64,000 bases of DNA from contig WHUZ01000017.1 in the NCBI GenBank assembly GCA_015179045.1, forward strand, positions 124,001 to 188,000, in the 5' to 3' direction. Shown here piece after piece: positions 14,876 through 25,513 of the stretch. Made by a program: the position numbers and the translations under genes. Position 1 is the stretch's first letter, and each line of letters begins with the position of its first letter. The notes under the pieces were generated by a model. The model ran no database searches. It saw only the letters and a list, made by a program, of their open reading frames with translations, and was not told the origin of the DNA. This DNA is from Kalaharituber pfeilii (lineage: Eukaryota; Ascomycota; Pezizomycetes; Pezizales; Pezizaceae).

Positions 14876-17123
14876 TTATATCAACCCTAAATCCTCCATC
14901 ACCTCCACCAACTGGTATATCACCTCCTCCTGCTCCCCCGCCTCCCCCGACCCGTCCCCACCCGGCGCCCCCTTCATCATTTCCACCACCCCTTTCAACT
15001 GCCCAGTCAACCCCTTCACCTTCTCTGCCTCCGCAGACCTCCTCAACCTACTCCCCTGGGGCAATTTCTTCAGTAGTCCCGCCGCCAGCTGCAAAATCCC
15101 CACATCCAACGCCAACCATTCTTCCCCTTTCCCCGTCATCCTCGCAGTGCTACTTACCTCCAGAAATTTGCTCTCCACCATCGTGATCCCCATGTAATCC
15201 GACAACTTCACAAAATCGGTTAGCACTCTGAGTTCCTCGATTGCGAGTTTCATCGTTTCATTCGCATTCGCTGCTGCAGAGGATGCAATACCAGGGATGT
15301 TTCTCGTGACATATGCTTTCTTGACATCCTCCCAGAGTAGCTCCCACCCATGCTGATTCTGGAATGCCTCCTTCCCGTTCCGCTCTGTGATCGTCCCCTC
15401 TAACGCACAGACCAGCCAGAGCCTATAATCTACCCTGAGGCCTGAGTATTGCTTGCTCTTCGCATCTTCGTCCGTGCTTTGTTTCCATAGCCCCAAAAAT
15501 AAATCCATCAATCCTCCCGCCTCTTTCCGTAGGGAATCATCCTCCCTCAACCACAATGACAGCGCCCTGACAGCTGAGATTACCAATGGATCCCGGGGTG
15601 CACCGCCCTCGATATCTTTCGAGTCCCAAGTGAGGTTCAGTGGCTCGTCACGCGGCGCCTTCCTCTTTTGGTCCTCTGAGGTATCCATTTCGTACCCGGC
15701 GGCACCTGCATATGCCGCATCCCATCGGTCTCGCAAAAACTCGATCGTGAGACTGAAGGTCTCGCAGATCTCGGATCTAAGTTTCAGAAGGATTTCTGGA
15801 TCGGGGAAGGTTGCATCGAGGGAGTCAAGAACGACGAGGTACCCTATATAGGCAGCGATGACGTCAAAATCCGCCGCGAGACGATGCGAGATAGTTGTGT
15901 AGCTTGGTGATGAGAGTTGTTCTAGGAGCGCTGGAAAGGTGGTGCGGATATCGATGAGGATGAGGCGGATGAAAAAGAATGTGAAGGGCTTTCCAGTAGG
16001 AGAGGGGGCATCGGAAGTTTGGAAGAGGAGATTAGGGGGGTATGTGTGCAGCAGGCTGGCGCATATTATAGTTGCATATGTACGCTCTTTTTCATTGTGG
16101 GTCGAGGTGATGAGGGTACGGATGGTGGTGTAAATGGTGGTGACCCAGTCGGTGGAAGGAGGCAGGAGCTGAGGGTAACATCAATGTAAATTCTTCCAAG
16201 AGTCGGAGGATAACACTTACCTGAGACGGTATTTGCGACAACAACTCGCTCAGAAACGATAATATCCGAAGCCTGACTGGCCTATCAGACGTGGACAGCT
16301 CGTTGCTATATCGTAGTAAAATCTCCGGCAATATCTTTATCATCAAATTTGTCCCAGCCTCAGTCTTCAGCCCATTGATGGTCGCAACCAAAATCACCTG
16401 CAACCCATGATCAAATCGCGGCGCGACCTCCAGGAACGGCGTCAGCTCGCTATTCAATACGGCCACCGAGCCTTTTTCTCCAGTTGCAAATACTAATAGC
16501 GTTTCAATGATTGTCTTCATTGTATCCTCGGAGCTGTTCTACACAGGTCAGCAAGAGTTCACTCCCATATATGTGTCCCAGAAGCAGAGAACTACCTTTG
16601 TGGTGATGCAGCGATTAGCCCAGGGGCCCTAAGAACCAGCATAATATTCTCCGACGCCCCAGGTAGAAGTAGCGAAAATGCATGTATCACATTCACTGCC
16701 AGCTCCACCATGTCTTTTGCCTGCTCCGGCGGTGTCTTCGCCGATTGCCCTAGTTTTCTCCTCCTGGGTATTAGCTGCAGTGCCACAACGCATAAATATT
16801 GATCACGATGCTCAGAGCACAAAAACACACCGGACTTCAACAGGCGGTCAAGGAACTTGTAGTTCATTGCCTCCCAGCACTTGCGCAGAATTGTGCGCTC
16901 GGTAACATTTTTGAGGATCGAGGCCAGCATGGCCAGGCCAACGAAGCGCGCGGTGTCATCTTTCGCTTGGAGGTAAGAGAGGCATTGGGTGACGGTTTGG
17001 GAGTCTGCTGAAGGAGTAGTAGGGGCGGCGGGAGGGGGCCCAGTGGAGGAAGAGGGTTGAGGGTTTATGTGGAAAGTTGGCTGGTGGAACGGCGACTGTT
17101 AGCAGGTGTTCTCGAGAAGCCAT
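14876..17123 (-). CDS. Neurochondrin-family protein
   Basis: Helical-repeat protein of the neurochondrin family (cytoplasmic; fungal role poorly defined). Exons on the minus strand: about 17100-16596, 16533-16221, 16168-14876. Introns: 16595-16534 (GTAGTT...AACAG) and 16220-16169 (GTAAGT...CTCAG), both keeping phase. Family segments seen are CLSYLQAKDDTARFVGLAML near the N-terminus, DFDVIAAYIGYLVVLDSL in the middle, and VRALSLWLREDDSLRKEAGG in the last third, a typical neurochondrin motif. The start is unresolved: an ATG at 17123-17121 is in a different frame from the conserved N-terminal block, and that block's own frame is closed upstream by a TAA. Either a small upstream exon or a 1-base indel in the C-rich leader would explain this. 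It is divergent from the Pin1 gene. Confidence 0.85.
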
Positions 17124-17735
17124 ATGATTTTACAATGTTCCCTTTAGGATACTGCGTTGCAGAAATAGCGGAGAGATAAATACATTCATCTTCGTTCTTT
17201 GCTTCTTGAAGAAAATGTTCAGCCAATTGTAGGAATACAACCAGGGCCGCAAAGATAGGTGGAGGTAATAGCTGTATGGTATCAAGATACTCTCTACTTT
17301 CAAGCTTTCCATCCAGATTTCTCGGAGCTGGAACAAAGATAAGATAAGATATGATAAGATAAGATCAAAGAAAATAGATAATTGGACTCTCCCACCATCC
17401 CCGCCAAGGTCCCCACAACAGTCGCCAAGCACATTCGTATAGTGAAGATCCAACCAGGTTCATGTTTGCAGCACGGCAGGCGAGTGCAACTATTGGACCT
17501 CGTAAAACACTCAAGCAATTTGTTGTTGATACCAAGACATCCTGAGTAATTCGCCTGGCACTTCGCTGTGCCGCAAGCAGAGCAAGCCGCGCCCCGTACA
17601 CATCCAATTGCTAAGGCTGGATCTCCACTGCCTGATCTTAATCTCCCCACCACGAATTCCTTGGGCTCGCGAGAGTAACTCAGCGCAACGCAGTCCTCAG
17701 CCTCATCAGAAGGAAACGCCGAAATAAAACATTCA
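17124..17735. other. Divergent intergenic region, neurochondrin / Pin1
   Basis: Gene-free 0.6 kb between two divergent genes. It contains the GATAA cluster at 17338-17366. A 181-codon minus-strand open frame covers most of it, but I do not accept it as a gene (see rejected items). Confidence 0.6.
17338..17366 (+). promoter_or_regulatory. Cluster of four GATAAG motifs
   Basis: GATAA begins at 17338, 17343, 17353 and 17358, with a GATAT at 17348, all on the same strand with 5-base spacing. GATAAG is the consensus for fungal GATA zinc-finger factors (nitrogen, iron, light regulators). The position is between two divergent genes. Regulatory function is inference; it may be only a 5-bp simple repeat. 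Confidence 0.4.
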
Positions 17736-18555
17736 ATGATGGTAAGGCTCTGTATAGCAACGATTTCCCGTTGCGCGTCTTTCCTCGCTGACACTACCTC
17801 CTTCCCTCCCCAACTTGTGGGCACAGGAGTCAGGTCTACCACCAAATTGGGTTGTCAGGTGGTCCAAGTCGAGAAACATCCCCTACTATTTCAACACAGC
17901 GAGAAATGAATCTCAATGGGAGCCCCCAGCAGATGCCGACCAGGTGAAGCTCAAGGCATACATGGCATCCAAACACTCTGCGCCTCCACTTCAACAACAG
18001 CCGAACCAAGAGGGGAAAATTAGGTGTGCCCATCTTCTAGTAAAGCATAACCAGAGCCGGAGGCCGAGCTCCTGGAAGGAGGTATGGTAGCAACAGGACA
18101 GATGCGCTTGGGCCTTCAGTCGACAGGTGCTGATGAATGGAACAGCCCGAGATCACCAGGACGAAAGAGGAGGCCATGGAGATAATTCTGAATTTTGAGG
18201 CTCGAATTCGAGCTGGAGAAGCGTCCCTTGCCGACTTGGCTACTTCGGAATCTGATTGTAGCAGCGCTCGCAAGAGAGGTGACCTGTATGTTTGCTGACC
18301 TGAAACTGGCCCTGTTATCCTTTCGCTTCGCCGCTAATTATGCCATTCTGAATAATACAGCGGATTTTTCGGAAGAGGTGAAATGCAAAAGGAGTTCGAG
18401 GACGCTGCGTTCGCCCTGAAAGTTGGTGAAATGAGCCACCCAGTTGAAACTGCCTCCGGAATCCACCTTATCGAGAGGTACGCCTTCGATCTTGAATTGC
18501 ATGCAACGCCTTCAGCTGAATCTGTATGTTGACACGTGACCGCAGATTGGCCTAG
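17736..18555 (+). CDS. PIN1: Peptidyl-prolyl isomerase Pin1/Ess1 (WW + parvulin)
   Basis: Phospho-Ser/Thr-Pro-specific prolyl isomerase; binds RNA polymerase II CTD and mitotic phosphoproteins in the nucleus. Five coding exons: 17736-17741 (ATGATG only), 17827-18081, 18146-18285, 18361-18477, 18546-18555. The protein starts [19 protein letters not shown]. The WW domain spans about residues 4-38 with both Trp and the YYFN motif. The parvulin domain has [17 protein letters not shown], the basic RR phosphate-binding pair, [19 protein letters not shown] with the catalytic Cys, and [13 protein letters not shown]. The last exon contributes only the end of IERLA-stop. All junctions keep phase. First and last coding exons are 6 and 10 nt, so an ORF-based call would miss both ends; the apparent TTG start at 17815 lies inside intron 1. 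Confidence 0.95.
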
Positions 18556-19041
18556 CTCCACATGACGAATTGCGGAGAGAAAGCGCCATTTGCTTTCTGG
18601 AACGGGGAATGGGCCTGGTACAAAATAATCATGGGGGCTGTATAGCGAATTGTAGCGGGGGCGGAGGAAATGGGAGTGTGGTGTCTGCATGTATCCTTTA
18701 ATATCACTCACTGTTCGTGCTGTAGCAAGCGGTGCAAATGGACCCAAACTTCAGGTGTCCGAGTAAGCTATACGCATCACGCACTCACCGCTTGCCTGCC
18801 TGCGCGCTGCATCTTGCGGTCGGCGCATCCATCTTCTCTTTCCTCTCAAGCACACCGCGACATCTTCAGCCGCTTGGCAGAGCTTCGCGGGAGCGAGAGC
18901 GACGGGATTGGCGCGGCGGGGCGAGACTAGGCGCGTTACAGGCATGATATGACAGCAGGGTTCTCGAATTATATTTTATATTGTCATTAAGCAACCTGCT
19001 TATCATAGCTCGAGCTTCGCAATGTGTCCAAACCTGCCACA
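18556..19041. other. Intergenic region, PIN1 / ALG8
   Basis: About 0.5 kb holding the 3' flank of the Pin1 gene and the 5' flank of ALG8. No conserved frame, RNA gene or repeat is seen. Confidence 0.5.
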
Positions 19042-20954
19042 ATGAACCCGTCCTTGTTCGAGTGCGCCGTCGCGGCCACGGCATTCAAGCTGCTCCTGAT
19101 TCCCGCGTAGTGAGTACGATCGGTCGACTCACTGCTTCCTCCCGTCTCAATTACTACCCCTTTTCCCCATGTTTATTATTCCGTTTCAAGCGGCCACTGG
19201 CATGTAGCATACTTTTCGATGCTAACATCCGTCCTCCAGCAAGTCCACCGACTTCGAGGTCCACCGCAATTGGCTAGCAATAACGCATTCACTGCCTGTG
19301 AGCGAGTGGTATTACGAGGTATATAGCTCTACCCATCTCAATTCCATTCTCCGAAATCCAATTACTGATTCGAGATTTCCCTTCACGGTGTTAGAAAACC
19401 TCAGAATGGACCCTCGACTACCCCCCTTCTTCGCGGCCTTCGAATGGGCCCTGTCCCAGTTTGCTCGCTTCTTCGACCCGGAGATGCTCAAGGTCGAGAA
19501 CCTTAATTACTCCAGCATTCAGACTGTGTATTTTCAGCGGCTTTCGGTGATTGCGACTGAATTGCTACTTGTATATGCACTGCATCTGTAGGGCATTTAT
19601 ACACCCCTCCCTCCGCCTCTAACACAATCTCCGGAATCGAAGTAGTTGAATAAAGCTAATCTCCAGGTGCTATAACAATGATACAGCTACATCAGAACCA
19701 CCGGCGATGCCGTCAGACGCTGCGCTCACGCCGCCGCCCTCTCTATCCTCTTCTCCCCTGGCCTCCTCGTCATCGACCACATCCACTTCCAATATAATGG
19801 CTTCCTGTACGGTATCCTCTTTCTCTCCCTCATCCTTGCCCAGAACCGGCGCACCCTTCTCCCCAGCGGCATCCTCTTCGCAGCCCTCCTCTGCTTCAAG
19901 CACATCTATCTCTACCTCGCGCCGGCGTATTTCGTGTACCTCCTGCGCGCATACTGCATGGATGATAGTATATTTGACATCAAATTCTGGAATTTGGCGA
20001 AATTGGGCGGAAGCGTGATTGCGGTCTTCGCGGCGGCGTTCGGGCCATTTGTGTACATGGGACAGATGGGGCAGGTGGTGGCGAGAATGTTCCCGTTTAG
20101 TAGGGGCTTGTGTCATGCGTATTGGGCACCAAATGTGTGGGCTATTTATTCCTTTGCGGATAGGGTGTTGATTTTGAGTGCGTCGCTCCTCCCCCACATT
20201 CGTATTATATCTTTATTCACCGGCGCACAGTTGCACCAAAACTCGGTCTCTCAGTCAACACCAGCGCCCTCAGCAGCGCGACCCGTGGTCTCGTTGGTGA
20301 CACCTCGTTCGCTGTCCTCCCCGACATCACTCCACGCACCACCTTCTTCCTCACTCTTTTCTTCCAACTCGTAAGCCCTCCCATAAACCCTGCACCCCCA
20401 TCTAACCAAACCGCGCAGCTAACCTCCTCCCACAGCTCTCCCTTATTAAACTTTTCCTCCACCCCACTCCACCCGTCTTCCTCTCCTCCCTCACCCTCTG
20501 CGCCTACGCCAGTTTCCTTTTCTCCTGGCACGTTCACGAAAAAGCCATCCTCCTCATCCTCCTTCCCCTTTCCCTTCTCGTGCTCTCCTCACGCCGCTTC
20601 CTCTCCGCATTCCGTCCCCTCGCCGTCGCTGGCCACGTCTCGCTCTTCCCACTCCTCTTCACTCCCGCCGAGTTCCCCATCAAAACCGTATATACGCTCC
20701 TCTGGCTATTGGTCTTTCTGGTGGCATTTGATATGCTTGCGCCGGCGGCAGAGGGCAGATCGTGGTTGCTGGATAGGTTCGCACAGTTGTACTGTATTGT
20801 GGCGGTGCCGTTGGTCGTGTATACGAGCGCCGTACATCAGTGGGTGTGGGGCGCAAAGTGGGAGTTTGTGCCAATGATGTTTGTGAGTAGTTATTCAGCC
20901 CTCGGGGTTGTAGGGAGTTGGGTGGGGTTTATGTACTTGTATTTTGTGGCATAG
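19042..20954 (+). CDS. ALG8: Dolichyl-P-Glc:Glc1Man9GlcNAc2-PP-dolichol glucosyltransferase (ALG8), one apparent frameshift
   Basis: ER multi-pass enzyme adding the second glucose to the lipid-linked oligosaccharide for N-glycosylation. Exons: 19042-19109, 19240-19318, 19395-19587, 19687-20177, 20231-20370, 20436-20954. Family motifs are [69 protein letters not shown] (ALG8-type rather than ALG6-type) and [13 protein letters not shown]. Several hydrophobic segments fit a polytopic protein. Conserved TSEWTLDY and PPFFAAFEW lie in different frames, separated by the C6 run at 19421-19426; one more C joins them. With it the exons sum to 497 codons, a normal length for the family. Gene identity is secure; whether the break is sequence error or mutation cannot be told here. 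Confidence 0.95.
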
Positions 20955-21382
20955 GGTTTTGTGGAAAGAGAGGAGCCAATAAAGGGTTTGTGGAAGGTTT
21001 ATAGAGGGTAGTATTTTTGAGGGATCAGAGAACGATCAATTGTTTTTTTTTTTTTTGCTGTACGTTTTGATATTTCATAACGCTGAGTGTGTGTGTGTGT
21101 TATAACGCTAAATTTTAAACTAAAGTGAAATATCAAATAGATGAAAAGGTCAGAATAATTGAAATCTATAATAATCAGTCCTTCCACAGCTTAGTCCTTC
21201 TTATACCTGACGTTATGTATCTCTCGCTGTAGGAGGGTATATTCATACAATTAACAATTTAAAATGCACGAATACTCTCAGCAATATCAAGTAAATGCAA
21301 AACAAAAAGAGTACATGGTCTAATCGAAGGGAAATAAAAAGCCGAAAATACAATACCATCACCAGCCCTCTTGGGGCTGGTG
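20955..21382. other. Convergent intergenic region, ALG8 / ZIP transporter
   Basis: AT-rich 3' flanks of two converging genes. It has a T-run near 21042-21057 and a short GT repeat near 21088-21100. No gene is seen. Confidence 0.5.
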
Positions 21383-22712
21383 CTAGTGAGCATGACTATG
21401 CCCCACTTGTGTCACCAACGGTATCAACATCCCAAACATCGCAGCTGCCGTGTCCCTAATCGAGGGACCTGCCTTCTCCTTCCTCGGTCCAGATAGATAT
21501 GATGCTTCTTCGCTGCTATACCCGTCCCGCTCGTGGTCATGGGACGATGACGAGTTATCTTGCATTGTGTGCATTGCGACATACCTATCGTGCGTTATAG
21601 CATGTTAAGTTCGGAACACGTGACCTTGTGACAATGTTCATGGGAGAGAAATGTAAAACAATGTAGGGAGGAAAAGGGCAAATTGACTTACAAAAAGGTA
21701 CCGCCACTAAACAGCAGCAATACTCCTGTCCACCACTGCATCCCCACCCTATTCACCCCTATTCCACCACCGCCCAACAAATTTATGACCGCCCATGTTC
21801 CCAGGGCCCCCACCGGCGCCGCAAAACTAAACACCATCAAATGCGCCCTTGCCTGCCGCTTTCCCAGTCCATTTTTCAGTAGCACTGCTGACAATCCGAA
21901 CGCCGCTGGCGCCTTATGCAGCATGATTGCCACAAAAATAATCGCTTCAAGAGCGAGGTTAGAGGAGGTGGCTGAGGCACCGAGAGCGATGCCGTCTGCT
22001 GCGGCGTGGATGACAAGGCCGGTTGTGATTGAGAAGGAAGCCTGTGGAGGAGACGTGGGGGAGGAGGGTATGGGGGCGGAGGAAAGATTGTTGAGGGTAA
22101 TGTATGAGGGAGCGGAGGAACTGGAGGAGCGAAGATGGGAAATGAGAGGCGGAAGTGTGTCGATGAGGTACATGAGGATGAAGCCGGCGATGAGGGAGAG
22201 GCCGATATAGGCGTGGGGACTGGGGATTTCTGAGGAGTGGTCATGGTGGTCGCCGTCGTGGACGTCGCCATTGTTGTCGGCTTCGGGGTTGCGGGGAGTG
22301 AGAGGTGGGATTTCAATGGCGAGGCTGGTGTCGAGAGCCCCTTCTGCGGAAGGGAGTCGTCTTGTTAGGATGGACAGATCGGAGTTGGATGTCCATGAGC
22401 GCTTGTGTGTGTCGACCGCCTTGACACTGTAAAGGGTGTCGATCCCCTCAGGGATGATAACGATGAGGGACGTCCCCACGAGCACGCCCATGCCAATTGC
22501 GGAGATGAGGCGCATTCTGGAGGGGGAGAGGGTCATGGCGAGGGGGAGCATGCCAGCACCGAATGACCTAGGAAGCAGTTGTTAGCTGGCGGCTATGGGG
22601 GGAGAGAGGATGCATGGGGAGAGTGAGGGAGGAGGGAGGAGGGAGGAGGGAGGGCTTACGCAACGGCCATTGCGATGCTGAAGAGGATGAGGGTGAAGAG
22701 GCCCTCCGCCAT
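21383..22712 (-). CDS. ZIP-family metal transporter, ZIP9/Atx2-like
   Basis: Probable Golgi or secretory-pathway zinc/manganese transporter (SLC39A9/Atx2 branch). Exons: 22712-22660, 22567-21692, 21584-21383, giving 376 residues in one frame (MAEGLFTLILFSIAMAVASF at the start). ZIP signatures are LVIHAAADGIALGASATS in TM4 and FVAIMLHKAPAAFGLSAVLL in TM5, the latter typical of ZIP9/Atx2. A loop before these has a DDHEHDH-like histidine/aspartate cluster (DVHDGDHHDHSSE) that may bind metal. The protein ends GHSHAH. About eight hydrophobic segments are visible. It is divergent from HAT1 over 322 bp. Substrate choice (Zn versus Mn) is inferred from family only. Confidence 0.92.
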
Positions 22713-23034
22713 TGTCTGGTGGTCGAAGGGGCGGGGGGGAGCGCGGAGCCGCGGGCGATGGGTGACTGAGCAGAGCCTGCGGACGCTGGAGGCGCTTCGG
22801 CGCCGCTGCTCCTGGCCTGCAGGGTGCGCGGTCTTGGCGCGGGCGAAGCTGCTGCTACTTTGCGCGTGCCGCTCAGTCGGCCACCAGCCACAACCGCACC
22901 GACTGCGGCCTTCGCTTCCTCAGACGCCCGCACCCGGCACCATCACCACCTGCTACCACCACCAACACACGCACTCATCCCCATCCCCATCCCCATCCCC
23001 ATCCCCATCCCCATCCCCACCCAAGACCGCCCCA
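22713..23034. promoter_or_regulatory. Shared divergent promoter region, ZIP transporter / HAT1
   Basis: 322 bp between two divergent start codons, so it must hold the 5' leaders and promoters of both genes. It is GC-rich. The HAT1-proximal end carries the ATCCCC hexamer repeat at 22977-23018. Confidence 0.6.
22977..23018 (+). repeat. ATCCCC hexamer microsatellite, 7 units
   Basis: Seven uninterrupted ATCCCC units end 16 bp before the HAT1 start codon, so they probably sit in the HAT1 5' leader. The minus strand reads GGGGAT repeatedly. Confidence 0.95.
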
Positions 23035-24535
23035 ATGGACAGCCTCGGCGAGTGGTCCGCCGACGCCAACGAGGCCCTCGAGATCTCCCTCGTCGTCCCC
23101 GGTGCAGACAGCGGCAGCACGCCGCAGGACCTCGTCACCTTCAGCCCCAAGTTCACATACCCCATCTTCGGTGAGAACGAGGCCATTTATGGGTACAAAG
23201 GCCTCAAAATCCGGCTACGCTTTGCCGCACACGATCTGAAGCCGCATCTGGAAGTCAAGTATGAGAGGAAGGTGAAACCGGTGGGGGAGGTCAAGGCGGA
23301 GGACGTTGAAGAGAAGATTGGGGAGTATCTGCCCGATGGTTTGTCACCGCAATCACAGTCCTTTGCGTTCTTATTCGGGTTTTCAGTTACTTGCAGCGGA
23401 ATTGAGGAAACTGAGAACTGACTAGTCTTCCGCAGACTACTTTAGATCTGCCTCCGACTTCGACAACCGAATACAAAACTTCGACTATCAAAGCTTCACC
23501 CCCCCGGGCAACTCTTTAACAGCTACACTCTCGACGGAAAAACATACGAGATATGGCACGCCCCGCTCATGAACGAGGCGTGCAAGGAGATCCTGCACAA
23601 CATGCAGATCCTCGTCGTATTCTTCATCGAGGGTGCCACGCCAATTGACGTCACTGACGAAGTTTGGACGAATCGGCGATGGGATGTCTACTTCCTGTAT
23701 GCTCAATTCCACGCCTATCCCTGTACCTCTCTACAATCCCTTCTTTACTGACTTCGCCTCCGGCAACAGCTACGAAAAGACACCAGAATCCCATTACATC
23801 CTCACAGGCTACAGCACCGTCTATCGCTACTGGTACCACCCACCCAAATCCGCCTTCACTACCGCAAACCTGAACCTCGACCCACCCTTCACCCCCACCC
23901 TCATCCACTCCGACTATCCCGACACCACCCCCGACACCTTCCCCTGCCGTGCCCGCATCTCTCAATTCCTCGTCTTTCCTCCCTATCAAGGCCTCGGTCA
24001 TGGCAGCCTCTTCTACGACAATCTCATGTCGCACCTCCTGTCCCATCCACTCGTCTCCGAGATCACGGTTGAGGAACCATCAGACGCCTTCGAAGACCTG
24101 CGCCATCTCCGCGACTTAGCCCGACTCCAAAATTCCGGGATATTCTCTACTCTCTCCCTCCCGAACCTGAAATCCTGGCCCTGGGACGCCCACTGCATGA
24201 AATCGAAGCTAGCACCAAAACAGTTTGCACAGGTTGTTGAGTTGGAGCTTCTCCGGACTCTGAACAAGAAGGATCCAAAACTATATAAAATGTACCGCGT
24301 GCTGGTCAAGGGGAGGATATATAAACAGAATAGGGACTTGTTAGCGCAATTGGATAGATTGGAGAGGATAGATAAGTTGGAGGAAACGTATTTTCATGTA
24401 GAGGATGATTATACGAGGTTACTGAAGAAACTGGAGGGTGGAGGGGCAGCACCGGCAGGGGAGGATGGAGGACGGGATGAGGTGATGAAGGATGCAGAGG
24501 ATGGAGGGAGGGCGAGGAAGAGGATGAGAATGTAG
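23035..24535 (+). CDS. HAT1: Histone acetyltransferase type B catalytic subunit (HAT1), one apparent frameshift
   Basis: Acetylates newly made histone H4 (K5/K12) with its Hat2/RbAp partner. Exons: 23035-23338, 23436-23696, 23770-24535. Seen in order: the N-terminal HAT1 domain (DLVTFSPKFTYPIFGENEAI, IYGYKGLKIRLRF), WTNRRWDVYFL, YWYHPPKSAF, and the acetyl-CoA site FLVFPPYQGLGHGSLFYDNL containing QxxGxG, then EEPSDAFEDLRHLRD. The C-terminal tail is charged and coiled-coil-like. The frame changes inside the conserved block FTPPG/QLFNSYTLDG at C7 (23499-23505); one more C restores it and gives 443 residues, normal for fungal HAT1. It is divergent from the ZIP transporter gene. Confidence 0.95.
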
Positions 24536-25513
24536 CCGAGGGGGGTTAGCGAGTCTGGATGGTAGGTAAAAGGGGTTGATGGTCGATACAAAATGTATTT
24601 GTAACATGGTGACAGAAAATGGGGTATCCTCTCTAACACTTAGTACCAAATTCTCTGTACCTTTGGTTCTTTCCTAACTTGTTGTGTTTATCTCCTATTG
24701 TTTTGTGTGTATGTGTTTGGTGGGAGCGGCATGTGGTAATACTCTGACTGGAAAATATAAAAAAATCGCTGATAGGGGGAGACGTAGCAGTGTGAGGAAT
24801 TTAGAACTTACAATAATAAGTGGCAACAGAATGAATACGGCGTGAAACAGGAATTGATGGAGACACGAATTTGCATATATATAGAAACAAGTGCAAACAA
24901 CAAACGCTAGTAGTTGCTAGTACTTACCTAAAAGACTAGTCTCGTAACCACCTGCAAGCAATGGTACCCGTTCGGAATTTCTGAGTTGTAATGAATGTGT
25001 GTCTCGTCTCCCAGTACCGTGATTGCCCTCATGAAATCTCCGCCTGTGTCAATGCATGCCTCATGTCAAATCGATATCCATATTTTGCTCCTTTTTCTTT
25101 CCAACTTGCACTAACCAACGCAAGATATATAAATTTTAAGGGAAACAAAAAGTACTACTAGTACATTGCGTGCAAGATAGAGTCCTGAACAGAAAAACAT
25201 GATGAACGAAAAACACAAAAGAAACAGTTAAAAGTGAACAGTTAAAAAAGAAAAAAGAAAAAAAAAGAAAAAAAAAAAGCAATTTTTAGGTAGCAAAGGA
25301 ACATGTAGGAGAGAGTCAAACACATAATTATGACCAGTTACTTTGAAAGAATGCTTAATATAAGAAAATTCGAATATGGTATGCCGCGGTTGACTCCAAT
25401 GCAAGGTTCTCGCCTGCAACCTCAACACTTGCAACTCGCCCGTCACCATCGCCAAATAACTAGTCGGTCATATATATACCCTCCTTATCAGCTCCATGCT
25501 GCACTACGCCTAC
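24536..25513. other. Convergent intergenic region, HAT1 / UTP16-like
   Basis: About 1 kb of AT-rich 3' flanks with an A-rich patch at 25243-25280. No gene, RNA or mobile element is seen. Confidence 0.5.

Noticed and set aside
17300..17845. 181-codon minus-strand open frame with several Cys (CVRGAACSACGTAKC)
   Set aside because: It overlaps the Pin1 first exon and coding exon 2 in antisense, ends in a GATA-repeat-encoded segment and has no motif I recognise. Treated as chance.
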